Below are positions 1-10,900 of a stretch of DNA of 64,000 bases, piece by piece. The notes under the pieces are model-generated. The model did no database searches. It saw only the letters and a program-made list of their open reading frames with translations, and was not told where the DNA came from. The translations under genes and the position numbers were made by a program. Source of the DNA: an uncultured Pseudomonadota bacterium (lineage in GTDB: Bacteria; Pseudomonadota; Gammaproteobacteria; Methylococcales; Methylomonadaceae); the NCBI GenBank assembly GCA_903918375.1, contig CAIXED010000008.1, positions 124,001 through 188,000 of the forward strand, written 5' to 3'. Position 1 is the stretch's first letter, and every line of letters begins with the position of its first letter.

Positions 1-242
1 AAACGACAAATATCCAAAAACTTGCGTGCAGGCACAGTAATTTGCCCAGTAGATTCTATTGAATCGCTATTAAGTTTAGCGACAATCTGAATTTCAGTAT
101 CGGTACCGGTCATTACCAACTGACCATCACTGACTTCAAGTAACACATTGGACAGAATCGGCATGGTTTGTCGTTTCTCGATAACGCTGACGATTTGTTG
201 TAGCGCGGGCAAAATCTGATCTTTGCTAATAATAAATTTCAT
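1..242 (-). CDS. dnaN: DNA polymerase III beta subunit (sliding clamp), N-terminal part only
   Basis: Reading the minus strand from the ATG at 242 gives 80 residues beginning MKFIISKDQILPALQQIVSV and continuing through MPILSNVLLEV and a TGTDTEIQI segment. This is the typical first domain of the bacterial beta clamp, the ring that tethers DNA polymerase III to DNA. The frame is open to the window edge, so the remaining three quarters (the family is about 366 aa) lie outside. It follows dnaA on the same strand, the usual dnaA-dnaN order, but with a gap of about 650 bp that holds the probable origin. Identification is confident despite truncation. Confidence 0.93.
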   Translation of the reverse strand, partial: MKFIISKDQILPALQQIVSVIEKRQTMPILSNVLLEVSDGQLVMTGTDTEIQIVAKLNSDSIESTGQITVPARKFLDICR

Positions 243-896
243 ATAAATATTTTTTATCTATTGTTACTACTATGTAAACAAAAAGCTGTGGAAAACCTAT
301 TTTTTATCTTTAAAAACAAAGGCTTTAGCGTTTTTTAACCTGTTATTGATTAAACTGTTTGACTGTTAGCGGATTGTGGACAACAGCAAGTCATTAATTT
401 CACTATGAGTTGTACACAGCTTTTTCCCATCATTAACCACATCTTGCTCACAATTTGCTGGCTATTATGGTTGAAACTGTTAGTTGTGGCTATCAAGGAA
501 TTTGATTTTTAAGTATGGCTGATTTTTTTAAAAAACCAACAGCGGCAAATCTAAGCGCGATTAGTTTCGCTAGTAATAACTAAAAATATAGATTTTTATA
601 TTTATTATTACTATTAGCAAAGCCATGTCTTGTGGAAAAGTCTATTTTTAATATAAAAATCAAGGTGATTTAACAAAATTAGTTCTGTAGATAATCAGGG
701 TTTTTGCTTGTTTATAGATTGTGGATAAGCTCAAAGGCGATTTTTACTCCCATCTTGTCCACAGTTTTTACTTAGAGATGCTGACAACTTAATCACAACC
801 GCCTTAGCTTGTGGATAAGTCGATTTTTGGGCATAAAAAAACCGACTGTACTGAAAAGTACAGTCGGTTTTTAGAGTGAATTAATTAAAAATCAGC
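243..896. other. oriC: Probable chromosomal replication origin (oriC) between dnaA and dnaN
   Basis: No gene fits this gap. Two perfect DnaA boxes (TGTGGATAA) lie at 720-728 and 810-818. Near matches are TGTGGACAA at 375-383, its complement TTGTCCACA at 755-763, TTGTACACA at 410-418, and TGTGGAAAA at 287-295 and 631-639. Between the box groups, about 575-660 is almost pure A+T and could be the unwinding element; it also forms an imperfect inverted repeat around 568-618. Boxes flanking an AT-rich tract between dnaA and dnaN is the classic bacterial origin arrangement. Function is inferred from these signals and position, not from replication data. Confidence 0.8.
836..872 (-). terminator. Rho-independent terminator after dnaA
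   Basis: A perfect stem ACCGACTGTAC / GTACAGTCGGT closes a 6-nt loop (TGAAAA) and is flanked by A and T runs on both sides. It lies 25 bp past the dnaA stop and can terminate in either direction. It would separate dnaA transcription from the origin and dnaN. Confidence 0.88.
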
Positions 897-2213
897 TTAG
901 TGGGACAAGGTTCGTAACAGATTTTTATAATCTTCTGCCATTTTCACATCTTCTTCTTTTAGCTCAGCAACCCGCTTACAAGCGTTAATAACGGTAGTGT
1001 GGTCACGACCACCAAACGCTTCACCAATTTCAGGATAACTGTGTGAAGTCAGCTCACGCGCTAAACACATCGCGATTTGTCGAGGTCTAGTAATCGATTG
1101 TTTACGGTTTTTCGACGACAAATCCGCCAGTCGGATTTTGAAATATTCTGCGACGGTTTTTTGAATGTTGTCGATGCTAACCAGTTTATCCTGCAAGCTA
1201 ATCAAATCATGCAAAGCTTCTTTGGTAAATTCCAAAGTGATGTCGCGGCCCGTAAATTGTGAATTGGCCATCACACGCCGCAAAGCACCTTCTAAATCAC
1301 GAACATTGGAAGGGATGCGCTTAGCAATGAAAAAAGCAATTTCCTGTTCCAGCTCTACACCGACTTGTTGCGCTTTTTTAATCAAAATCGCGGTACGGGT
1401 TTCTAAATCAGGCGGCTCAATCGCTACCGGTAAACCCCAGCTAAAGCGTGATTTCAATCTATCTTCCAAACCTTCAATTTCTTTTGGATATTTATCGCAA
1501 GTTAAAACTACCTGATGTTTTTGGTCGAGCAGATTATTAAAGGTATGAAAAAACTCTTCCTGCGAACGCTCTTTACCCGCTAAAAACTGAATATCGTCCA
1601 TCAGCAACACATCAATGTTGCGATAGTATTCTTTAAACTGGTTGATGCTGTTTTGCTGCAAGGCTTTGACCATGTCTTGCACAAACTTTTCAGAGTGCAA
1701 ATAAACGATGTTGGCATTAGGATTTTTCAACAACACCGCATTACCAATCGCGTGCATCAAGTGGGTTTTACCCAAGCCTGAGTTACCGTAAATAAACAGC
1801 GGGTTGTAGACTTTGCCGATGTTATCCGACACTGTCATCGACGCTGCTCTAGCCAATTGATTGGATTTACCTTCGACAAAGCTTTCAAAGGTAAAAGCTT
1901 TATTTAAAAAATTAGGCTGATTTTTTCTTGGCGCAGGGCCTTTAGTGATCACTGGTGCAGAAATGGTCGCTGCTTTTTTGCTACCAATTTCAAAATGTAC
2001 CGTTAAGGTGGCATTAGAAAACTCATGCACCGCATCTTCAATAATCGAAAAGAAATGCTGTTTGATGTGGTCGATGATAAAGCGATTAGGTGCCAGCAAT
2101 TTTAAATGACTGTCCGATTCCACCGCTTGTAAAGGACGAATCCAGGTGCTGAAATCGGAAGAGGGTATTTCGTGTTCAAGCTTAGCTAGACAGTTGTTCC
2201 AAATAGTGCTCAT
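897..2213 (-). CDS. dnaA: Chromosomal replication initiator protein DnaA
   Basis: DnaA binds oriC boxes and melts the origin in an ATP-dependent way. The 438-aa protein shows the N-terminal helicase-loading domain (starts [13 protein letters not shown]), a variable linker, the AAA+ domain with Walker A GNSGLGKT at about 143-150 and Walker [10 protein letters not shown] near 205-213, and the C-terminal DNA-binding helix-turn-helix with the signature [15 protein letters not shown] start at the ATG at 2213; an in-frame TTG two codons earlier is possible but less likely. Length matches the family. The gene is divergent from gmk across about 120 bp. Confidence 0.97.
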   Translation of the reverse strand: MSTIWNNCLAKLEHEIPSSDFSTWIRPLQAVESDSHLKLLAPNRFIIDHIKQHFFSIIEDAVHEFSNATLTVHFEIGSKKAATISAPVITKGPAPRKNQPNFLNKAFTFESFVEGKSNQLARAASMTVSDNIGKVYNPLFIYGNSGLGKTHLMHAIGNAVLLKNPNANIVYLHSEKFVQDMVKALQQNSINQFKEYYRNIDVLLMDDIQFLAGKERSQEEFFHTFNNLLDQKHQVVLTCDKYPKEIEGLEDRLKSRFSWGLPVAIEPPDLETRTAILIKKAQQVGVELEQEIAFFIAKRIPSNVRDLEGALRRVMANSQFTGRDITLEFTKEALHDLISLQDKLVSIDNIQKTVAEYFKIRLADLSSKNRKQSITRPRQIAMCLARELTSHSYPEIGEAFGGRDHTTVINACKRVAELKEEDVKMAEDYKNLLRTLSH

Positions 2214-2318
2214 CGGCAATCAAAGATCCAGTTCCAAAGGCGGCTCATAATATCACATAGGCCTTTTTTGGCTTGACTCTTGATCGTTATCAGAAAAGAA
2301 TGACGGCCGCATTGATAA

Positions 2319-2948
<630 letters not shown>

Positions 2949-2961
2949 CTAAAAAAGCATC

Positions 2962-3405
2962 ATGAAAAAAACTCTATTCTCGAAAATGTTGATGTTGCTA
3001 ATGCTCGCTTCATTAGCGTTGTTTATTAACGGTTGTTCTAGTGACGAACCAGAAGCGACACAAGCCAATGCGTCTTCTGTGAAAGCAGCTAAACACAATA
3101 AAGTCGATGAAGGCGAAGCCAGTGATTCTGTTAAACAAAAATTTGAAAAACAGTTCACCAAAAACTGCGTGACTCGCGAGTTAGCTAATTCAAACAATCC
3201 AGACGTTGAAGAAAAACGCGCCCAAGACAGTTGCAGCTGTATCGCTAAACACATTGCTGATGACTTAGCCGAAGTCGATGCTGAAAAATATTTAGACGAC
3301 AATGAAGATACCCGTACTTTGCAAATCAAATTCGATACCGCGACTTTCTTCTGTCTACAAAACAAACAGCAATTTAAAGGCCCCATGCTGTTTGGCAAAC
3401 AATAA
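2962..3405 (+). CDS. Putative lipoprotein, function unknown
   Basis: A 147-aa protein with a type II signal peptide: basic start MKKTLFSKM, hydrophobic core, and a lipobox ending FINGC with the lipidated Cys at 25. After the signal comes a charged stretch, then a region with four cysteines (NCVTREL, a DSCSCI pair, and FFCLQNK) that could form disulfides in the periplasm. I do not recognise a family. It sits 13 bp after gmk. A hairpin with GTCGGGT/ACCCGAC arms at 3421-3449 follows but lacks a good T run. Confidence 0.75.
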   Translation: MKKTLFSKMLMLLMLASLALFINGCSSDEPEATQANASSVKAAKHNKVDEGEASDSVKQKFEKQFTKNCVTRELANSNNPDVEEKRAQDSCSCIAKHIADDLAEVDAEKYLDDNEDTRTLQIKFDTATFFCLQNKQQFKGPMLFGKQ

Positions 3406-3503
3406 GTTTTAACTCAAGCGGTCGGGTAATGGCTGGCGCCGAACCCGACTTCTCTGTTCTGGATTTGCTCAAAATCCACCGCCATTTATCCGATTAAAAT
3501 CCC

Positions 3504-4784
3504 ATGACCCAAGCAAAGCAATTATTTACCGAAGCCAAAAAATTCATCCCTGGCGGCGTTAACTCGCCCGTGCGTTCATTCAGCGGTGTTGGCGGAACGC
3601 CCGTCTATTTCAGCCGCGCCCAAGGTGCTTATGTTTATGACAGCGAAGCCAAACCGTATATAGATTATGTCGGTTCTTGGGGACCAATGATTTTAGGCCA
3701 CGCCCATCCCGAGGTGATTGAAGCGGTTAAACACACGGCAGAAAACGGTCTTAGCTTTGGCGCACCGACCGAAATCGAAACCCAAATGGCAGAAAAAGTT
3801 TGCCAATTATTACCATCGATTGAATTAGTCCGTATGGTCAGCTCCGGCACCGAAGCCACCATGAGCGCCATCCGCTTAGCCCGCGGCTATACCGGACGCG
3901 ACAAGATTGTGAAATTTGAAGGCTGCTACCACGGCCATTCCGATTCTTTATTAGTGAAAGCCGGTTCAGGGGCTTTGACATTTGGCGTACCTAGTTCACC
4001 GGGGGTTACTGCCGCAGTTGCTGCAGACACTATCACCTTAACTTACAACGACAGCGAACAGGTTAAACAGACTTTTGCCAAAATTGGCGAACAAATTGCC
4101 TGCATCATCGTCGAGCCAGTCGCTGGCAATATGAACTGCATTCCGCCACAAGCCGAGTTTTTACAAACCCTGCGCCAAGTTTGTGATCAACACGGCAGTT
4201 TATTAATTTTTGATGAAGTGATGACCGGTTTTCGGGTTGATTTACACAGCGCCCAAGGTCTTTACAAGGTCAAACCGGATTTAACTACGCTTGGCAAAAT
4301 CATCGGTGGCGGGATGCCAGTCGGTGCGTTTGGTGGTAGTCGCAAAATCATGGAATACCTCGCCCCGCTAGGGCCGGTTTATCAAGCCGGTACTTTGTCA
4401 GGTAATCCAGTGGCGATGGCGGCAGGTTTAAAAACTTTGGAATTAATCAGCCAGCCCGATTTTTATCCACAACTAACCGCTAAAACCACACGCTTGCTAG
4501 AAGGCTTGCAACAAGCCGCCGACCAAGCCGGTATTGCCTTTACTACCAACCAAGTCGGTGGGATGTTTGGATTATTCTTTAGCCAAGAAAAAACCATCAG
4601 CCGTTTTGCCCAAGTCATGCAATGCGATCAAGAGCGTTTCAAACGTTTTTTCCACGGCATGTTGGAACAAGGTGTTTATTTAGCACCTTCAGCGTTTGAG
4701 GCGGGGTTTGTCTCGGCGGCGCATAGCGATGCTGATATACAGGCGACGATTGAGGCTGCGGAGAAGGTGTTTGGTAGTTTGTGA
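3504..4784 (+). CDS. hemL: Glutamate-1-semialdehyde 2,1-aminomutase
   Basis: Converts glutamate-1-semialdehyde to 5-aminolevulinate, the committed C5-route step of heme and other tetrapyrroles. This PLP class III aminotransferase-fold enzyme is 426 aa, the usual length. It has the [16 protein letters not shown] cofactor-phosphate segment, the [12 protein letters not shown] aspartate motif, and the Schiff-base lysine in [18 protein letters not shown] (Lys265). It begins with [20 protein letters not shown], typical of the family. It is followed by the REP/RAYT locus. Confidence 0.97.
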   Translation: MTQAKQLFTEAKKFIPGGVNSPVRSFSGVGGTPVYFSRAQGAYVYDSEAKPYIDYVGSWGPMILGHAHPEVIEAVKHTAENGLSFGAPTEIETQMAEKVCQLLPSIELVRMVSSGTEATMSAIRLARGYTGRDKIVKFEGCYHGHSDSLLVKAGSGALTFGVPSSPGVTAAVAADTITLTYNDSEQVKQTFAKIGEQIACIIVEPVAGNMNCIPPQAEFLQTLRQVCDQHGSLLIFDEVMTGFRVDLHSAQGLYKVKPDLTTLGKIIGGGMPVGAFGGSRKIMEYLAPLGPVYQAGTLSGNPVAMAAGLKTLELISQPDFYPQLTAKTTRLLEGLQQAADQAGIAFTTNQVGGMFGLFFSQEKTISRFAQVMQCDQERFKRFFHGMLEQGVYLAPSAFEAGFVSAAHSDADIQATIEAAEKVFGSL

Positions 4785-4847
4785 AAACCTAAGTTGGAAA
4801 CTGTTATCACTGAGGCCAAAAAACCAATGTACACAAGCATGTAATTA

Positions 4848-4878
4848 GTAGGGCGGATAAGCGTAGCGCCATCCGCCG
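4848..4878 (+). repeat. REP element, left copy (upstream of RAYT)
   Basis: An imperfect palindrome: GTAG followed by GGCGGAT, an inner GCG-TA-GCGC segment, and ATCCGCC. Its complement recurs at 5488-5519 with one internal difference (TAG versus CAG), so the two copies are inverted around the transposase gene. This is the form of REP sequences mobilised by RAYT proteins. Confidence 0.85.
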
Positions 4879-4936
4879 AATAAGGCTTTTACTTACAGAA
4901 TGAAGCATCAAATGCGCTGCTCAATCAATTAACTTT

Positions 4937-5434
4937 ATGCCCAATTACCATCGTAATCGTGTCCTTGGCGGTACTTATTTTTTTACTGTGAATTTACATG
5001 ACCGAAAATCAAGTTTGTTAATTGATCACATCGATGAATTGCGTGAGGCTGTTCGTGCAGTTCGGCGACAACATCCATTTCATATCGACGGTTGGGTGGT
5101 GTTACCTGAACATATGCACACCATTTGGACTTTACCGCCGGACGATGACGGTTATTCACAACGCTGGCAGGCAATCAAAAAAGCGTTTTCTAAAACTATT
5201 CCTAAGATCGAATCTCGTTCCGAGGTACAAATCCGTCGTCATGAACGCGGTCTTTGGCAAAGGCGTTTTTGGGAACACACAATTCGTGATGAAGCGGATT
5301 ATGCGGCTCATATGGATTACCTACATTACAATCCGGTGAAACATGGTTGGGCTAAATCAGTTAAGGAGTGGCCATTTTCTAGTTTTCATAACCTAGTGAA
5401 AACCGGTGTTTATTCCTTGGATTGGGGGGGCTAG
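4937..5434 (+). CDS. REP-associated tyrosine transposase (RAYT, IS200-like Y1 family)
   Basis: A 165-aa single-strand DNA nuclease/transposase of the Y1_Tnp (HUH) family that acts on REP hairpins. The start [20 protein letters not shown] is typical. The metal-binding His pair is His59/His61 in [11 protein letters not shown], and the catalytic tyrosine lies in [12 protein letters not shown] (Tyr131 or Tyr128), followed by WPFSSF. The gene is intact and bracketed by two inverted REPs, which supports the assignment. RAYTs are usually single-copy, vertically kept genes with an unsettled host role. Confidence 0.93.
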   Translation: MPNYHRNRVLGGTYFFTVNLHDRKSSLLIDHIDELREAVRAVRRQHPFHIDGWVVLPEHMHTIWTLPPDDDGYSQRWQAIKKAFSKTIPKIESRSEVQIRRHERGLWQRRFWEHTIRDEADYAAHMDYLHYNPVKHGWAKSVKEWPFSSFHNLVKTGVYSLDWGG

Positions 5435-5487
5435 CAATAGAGCCTTTAGGTATCGACTTGGGTGAATGGCTATGATTGAGGCTTTAC

Positions 5488-5519
5488 ATGGCGGATGGCG
5501 CTGCGCTTATCCGCCCTAC
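5488..5519 (-). repeat. REP element, right copy (inverted)
   Basis: The reverse complement reads GTAGGGCGGATAAGCGCAGC followed by GCCATCCGCC, matching the left copy at 4848-4878. Together they bracket the RAYT gene. It lies immediately upstream of rmuC, next to a TATAAT box at 5521-5526. Confidence 0.85.
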
Positions 5520-5535
5520 ATATAATAGAGGTTTG

Positions 5536-6888
5536 ATGGAAACTTGGATTTTGCCCTTGGTGGCAGTTGTGGGATTGCTTATTGGATATGCTGTTAGCAC
5601 TTGGTTAAACCGTCAGCATCGCCAACAATTATTGGCGCAGATTGATAGCTTAAATCAGCAACTACAAAATCAAGCGCTTAAGTTAGCGGTGGCCGATGAG
5701 CGTTTGCAGTCGGTGCAACAAAAACAAAGCGAGTTGCATGACTTGCAACAACAGGTGTTGCAACTGACCGCCGAAAATGCTGATTTAGACGCAAGGCAAC
5801 AAGAACAGCGCAAAAGCTATGATGACAAAATTCGCTTGTTACTCAATGCCGAAAATCAACTCAAAACCCAATTCGAAAACCTAGCCCACAAAATTTTCGA
5901 AGAACGCGGCAAACAATTCAGCGAACAAAACCAACAAAGCATCGAAAACTTGGTTGCGCCGCTCAAGCAACAATTAGGCGAATTTAAAACTCGCGTCGAA
6001 ACCGTTTACGACAACGAAACCAAAGACCGGATTAGTTTGCGGGAAGAAATTGTTTCTTTGCGCCGCGATACCGCCAAAATGAATCAAGAAGCCTTGAATT
6101 TAACCAAAGCCTTGAAAGGTGACAACAAAGCTCAAGGCAATTGGGGCGAGATGATTTTGGAAAAAGTGCTGGAACAATCCGGTTTGCGGAAAGGTATCGA
6201 ATACGAAACTCAAGGCGCGTTTCGTGATGAAGATAATCGTTTGTTCAAGCCCGATGTGATTGTGCGTTTGCCGGAAAACAAAGATGTGATTATCGATTCT
6301 AAAGTCTCGTTAATTGCTTATGAGCGTTATTGTTCTACAGAAGATGATCAACAGCGTTTAGATGCCTTAAAACAACACACCGAAGCGGTGCGAAATCATA
6401 TTAAAGGTTTAAGCAATAAAGACTATTCCAGTTTAAAAGGCTTACGTTCCTTGGATTTCGTCTTGTTATTTATGCCGATAGAAGCCGCGTTTATGGCGGC
6501 GTTTCAGGCCGATGAAAAACTGTTTAATGATGCCTTTGAACACAAAATTGTCGTGGTTACTCCGACCACTTTGTTGGCAACCTTACGCACCGTGCAAAAC
6601 ATCTGGCGTTATGAACAGCAAAATGAAAACGCGCGTTTAATTGCCGATAAAGCCGGTGCTTTGTACGACAAAATTCGTGGTTTTGCCGAAGACATCGAAA
6701 AACTCGGCAATCAGCTCAACACTGCTCATAAAACTTATGATGGCATCGTCAATAAACTCAGTAGTGGTAATGGCAATTTATTACGCCAAGCCAGTGCTTT
6801 TGAAGAGCTGGGAGTAAAAATCAAAAAGAAACTACCCAAAACTTTGACTGAGCAAATGGGTTTAGAAGAGGGTGGGGAAGATTTTTAG
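5536..6888 (+). CDS. rmuC: DNA recombination protein RmuC
   Basis: RmuC family proteins limit inversions at short inverted repeats and have a nuclease-like core. I start at the ATG at 5536 (METWILPLVAVVGLLIGYAV), preceded by AGAGG. The longer frame from 5476 would read through the REP and is rejected. The 450-aa product has one N-terminal membrane helix (about 4-20), a long coiled coil (about 25-130, rich in Q/E/L), and the conserved core with GNWGEMILEKVLEQSGL, FKPDVIVRLP and VIIDSKVSL. Its placement beside inverted REPs may be coincidental. Confidence 0.94.
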   Translation: METWILPLVAVVGLLIGYAVSTWLNRQHRQQLLAQIDSLNQQLQNQALKLAVADERLQSVQQKQSELHDLQQQVLQLTAENADLDARQQEQRKSYDDKIRLLLNAENQLKTQFENLAHKIFEERGKQFSEQNQQSIENLVAPLKQQLGEFKTRVETVYDNETKDRISLREEIVSLRRDTAKMNQEALNLTKALKGDNKAQGNWGEMILEKVLEQSGLRKGIEYETQGAFRDEDNRLFKPDVIVRLPENKDVIIDSKVSLIAYERYCSTEDDQQRLDALKQHTEAVRNHIKGLSNKDYSSLKGLRSLDFVLLFMPIEAAFMAAFQADEKLFNDAFEHKIVVVTPTTLLATLRTVQNIWRYEQQNENARLIADKAGALYDKIRGFAEDIEKLGNQLNTAHKTYDGIVNKLSSGNGNLLRQASAFEELGVKIKKKLPKTLTEQMGLEEGGEDF

Positions 6889-6911
6889 GTTAGGAATATC
6901 AAGGAGAATAA

Positions 6912-7982
6912 ATGCGTTATCTATTCGCTGTTTTGGTGATGGCGTTAACCGCTTGCGAGCAAACACCATCTGCACCACCAGCGCCTCGTCCGGCGCTAGT
7001 GGTTACCGTTGGAGAACAAACAACGGCTGCACCGATGGCTTTAGTCGGTGAAATTCGTTCTCGTTATGAAACTGCCCAAGGCTTTAGAATCGACGGCAAA
7101 ATTATTCAGCGTTTAGTCGATGTCGGAACTAAAGTCAGCAAAGGTCAAGTATTAGCCAAGTTGGACAATATCGATACCGGCTTGTCCAGCCAAGCAGCAC
7201 AAGCGGAAGTTAAAGCGGCTGAAGCCGATTTAGATTTGGCACAAGCTGAGTTGGATCGATATCGTCAATTACACCAACGCAAATTTGTCGCGACTCAAGC
7301 TTTAGAGATTCAAGAAGCAAAATTCAAAGCTGCTGCTGCTCGCGTTAAGCAGGTTAAAGCGCAAGCAGCTGTCAGCGGTAATCAATCTAATTACACGCAA
7401 TTAGTGGCGGAACGTGATGGTGTGGTGACCGAAATTCATGCCGAGCCGGGGCAAGTGGTGATTGCCGGTGATCCCGTTGTGCATATTGCAATGCCCAGTG
7501 CGATGGAAGTAGCGATTGCGGTGCCGGAATCGCGGATGGATGGCGTGGTGGTTGGTACGGCAGCGGAAGTGCGGTTGTGGACTGATCCGAAAACCGTTTA
7601 TCCAGCCAAAGTTAGAGAAGTGGCGCCTGCTGCAGACAGTGTGACGCGAACTTTTCGTGTCCGCGTGGCATTAGGCGAGATTAATAGTCCGGTTATGCGA
7701 TTAGGCATGACCGCTGGAGTACGCTTTTATTATCAAAACTCGCATGATTGGTTGTTACCGATGACAAGCGTCACGCAACGCGATGGGCAGTCGGTGGTGT
7801 GGGTAGTCAATGCTGAAAATGGCGAAGTTCAGCCTAGACCGGTGCAAATGGGTGGATTTCGTGAAGATGGGGTGCTGATTAGTCAAGGCTTGCAAGCCGG
7901 TGATCAAGTGGTGATTGCTGGGGTACAAACCTTAGTGCCAGGCCAAGCGGTAAGACCAACACCGGTAGTGCGGAGCGAATAA
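6912..7982 (+). CDS. RND efflux periplasmic adaptor (membrane fusion) lipoprotein
   Basis: A 356-aa adaptor that links an inner-membrane RND pump to an outer-membrane channel. The signal peptide MRYLFAVLVMALTAC ends in a lipobox with Cys15. A biotinyl-lipoyl half-motif GFRIDGKIIQRLVDVGTKVS, a helical hairpin (about 95-155) and the second lipoyl half (DGVVTEIHAEPGQVV) are followed by beta-barrel and membrane-proximal domains. An AAGGAG site precedes the ATG. Its stop overlaps the pump start (TAATG), showing an operon. No outer-membrane channel gene is next to it, so it may borrow a TolC-like protein. Confidence 0.92.
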   Translation: MRYLFAVLVMALTACEQTPSAPPAPRPALVVTVGEQTTAAPMALVGEIRSRYETAQGFRIDGKIIQRLVDVGTKVSKGQVLAKLDNIDTGLSSQAAQAEVKAAEADLDLAQAELDRYRQLHQRKFVATQALEIQEAKFKAAAARVKQVKAQAAVSGNQSNYTQLVAERDGVVTEIHAEPGQVVIAGDPVVHIAMPSAMEVAIAVPESRMDGVVVGTAAEVRLWTDPKTVYPAKVREVAPAADSVTRTFRVRVALGEINSPVMRLGMTAGVRFYYQNSHDWLLPMTSVTQRDGQSVVWVVNAENGEVQPRPVQMGGFREDGVLISQGLQAGDQVVIAGVQTLVPGQAVRPTPVVRSE

Positions 7983-10900
7983 TGAAAGGCTTTAATTTAT
8001 CCGAATGGTCGTTACGGCATCCCGCTTTGGTGTTATATGCAATGTTGGCGCTAACCATTATTGGTATGGCTTCTTATAGCAAACTGGGACAATCGGAAGA
8101 TCCACCGTTTACTTTTAAAGTGATGGTGATTCGCAGTGCTTGGCCGGGGGCGAATGCTTTAGAGGTTGAGCAACAGCTCACCGATAAATTAGAGAAAAAA
8201 CTCCAAGAAGTGCCGTGGTTGGATGTGCTGAAAAGTTATTCCCGCGCGGGTGAATCGTTGATTTTCCTGCAAGCTAAAGATTCTGCACCGCCAAGCGAAA
8301 TTCCTAATATTTGGTATCAAGCCCGTAAAAAAATCAGCGACATTCGTTACACCTTACCTAGCGGTGTTCAAGGCCCGTTTTTTAATGACGAGTTTGGTGA
8401 TGTTTATGGCAATTTGTACGCATTAAGTGGTCAAGGCTACGATGACGCCGAGCTGAAACGCCAAGCCGATGTGGTGCGAGCTGAGTTATTAAGGGTCGCC
8501 AATGTTGGCAAAGTTGATTTTTTTGGCGAGCAAAGCCAAAAGATTTATATCGAATTATCCAACGCCAAATTAGCCACCTTTGGCATCGATACCGCTACTT
8601 TTTTACAAATGCTACAAGCGCAAAACCTGATGGCAGCTGCAGGCGCTTATGATTCGGCTGATGAGCATATTCGGATTGATGTGTCCGGTACTTATGACGA
8701 TTTGCAGCAAATACGCGAAGTACGTTTAGGTACTCGGAATAGTGAATTTCGTCTCGGTGATGTCGCAACCGTCAAACGTGGTTATGAACATCCGACCAAA
8801 GAGCGGGTGCGATTCATGGGCCAAGAGGCGTTATTAATTGGCGTTTCGATGCAGCAGGGCGGTGACATTATTAAGCTTGGTCTTGATTTGGATGCCGCGG
8901 TTGCCAAAATCCAAGCGCAATTACCGGTTGGCTTGCAATTGCAAATGGTGTCTTCGCAGCCTAGAGCAGTAAAAAGTTCGGTGCATGAGTTTGTTAAATC
9001 GCTAACTGAAGCGGTGGTCATCGTGTTGGCAGTGAGTTTGTTGTCATTGGGGTTACGCAGTGGGATTGTGGTGGCGATTAGCATTCCGATTGTATTAGCC
9101 GTGACGTTTTGGTTAATGCACTTGTTTGGAGTTGGCTTACATAAAATTTCGCTGGGTGCTTTGATTTTGGCGCTGGGTTTATTGGTCGATGACGCGATTA
9201 TTGCCGTTGAAATGATGGCTTCAAAAATGGAGCAAGGTTGGGAGCGAGGCAAAGCGGCTGCGTTTGCTTATACATCGACCGCCATGCCGATGCTCAGTGG
9301 TACTTTAGTCACTGCCGCTGGTTTTTTACCGATTGCTACCGCTGCATCGGCCACCGGTGAATACACCCGCTCGATTTTTCAAGTGGTGGTGATTGCTTTA
9401 TTGGTGTCGTGGTTAGCAGCGGTTATTGTCGTGCCGTATTTGGGTTATCGGCTGTTACCCGATTTAAGCGACCATGCTCCGCAAGCCAGTTTTATGCAAA
9501 CTGTTTGGGCGCGAATTCGCCGTCAGCCATTGCCTGTTGCTCAACAAAATCATCATGATTTATACCAAAGCGGTTTTTATCAGCGTTTCCGCGCTTTAGT
9601 GACTGCCTGTGTTAAGCATCGTTGGTGGGTGATTGCGATCACAGTAGCGATTTTTGTGCTGTCGATTGTGAGTTTTAAATATGTTCAGCAGCAGTTTTTT
9701 CCTGATTCAACGCGGCCAGAAATCATTGTCGATTTACGCTTAACCGAAGGCGCATCGTTTGATGCTAGCGCCAGCGAAGTTAAAAAACTGGAAGCGTGGT
9801 TGGAAAAACAAAGCGGTATTGAAAATTATGTGGCTTATATCGGCACGGGTAGCCCGCGCTTTTATCTGCCTTTAGATCAACAAATGCCGCAGCGTAGTTT
9901 TGCCCAAGTGGTGATTTTGACCGAAGGCCCTCAGCAGCGCGAACAACTGCGATTACAGTTATTGGCCTTGTTTGAAAACGATTTTCCTAGCTTACGTGCC
10001 AGTGTTTTGCGTTTAGAAAATGGCCCGCCGGTGGGGTTTCCTGTGCAATTTCGGATTTCGGGGCCAGATTTGCAAACCTTGCGCGGCATTGCTCGGCAAG
10101 TGGCTGATGTGATGCGGGCTAATCCTAATTTATCCAATGTGCAATTGGATTGGGATGAGCCGGTGAAAGTCGTGCAGGTCAATATTGATCAATCTAAAGC
10201 GCGGTTGTTAGGGGTGTCATCCAGTCAAATCGCCAATTTGATTAATGGTGCTTGGCAAGGTTTATATGTCACTGAGTTTCGCGAAGGGATTGAGCGAATT
10301 GATGTGGTTGTCCGAGGGATGGAAGCCGAGCGTCAGCGTTTATCGCGCTTGCAGAGTTTGATGATTTACACTGCAACCGGTCAAAGTGTGCCCTTGTCGC
10401 AAATCGCTAGTTTTGATTATGGTTTTGAAGAAGGTGTTATTTGGCGGCGTAATCGGATTCCAACCATCACCGCCCGTGGTCATGTTTACGGCAAAATCCA
10501 AGCACCGACAGTTTCCGCGCAAATCGAATCACAATTGGCATCGATTCAAGCTAATTTGGCGGTTGGTTATCACATCGAAACTGGTGGCGCGGTGGAAGAA
10601 TCGGCTAAAGGCGGTAGCTCGGTAGCGGCGGGGATGCCATTGTTTTTGTTTAGCGTGTTGACTGTGTTGATGATTCAATTGCAAAGTTTTTCGCGAGTAG
10701 CTTTGGTATTGTTGACTGCACCGTTAGGCATGATCGGTGTGACCTTGTTTTTATTGATATTTCACCAGCCATTCGGTTTCGTTGCCATGCTCGGCACCAT
10801 TGCTTTATCGGGAATGATTATGCGTAATTCGGTGATTCTGGTGGATCAGATTGATCAAGATAAGCAGGCGGGGCATTCTGATTTAGAGGCGATAGTCGAT

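Noticed and set aside
5476-5535. Longer rmuC start (MRLYMADGAAL) upstream of 5536
   Set aside because: It would translate through the REP sequence; the ATG at 5536 has AGAGG and a membrane-helix start typical of RmuC.
8782-9252. 156-aa minus-strand frame inside the RND pump gene
   Set aside because: Antisense shadow with membrane-helix codons reversed; no domain or RBS.
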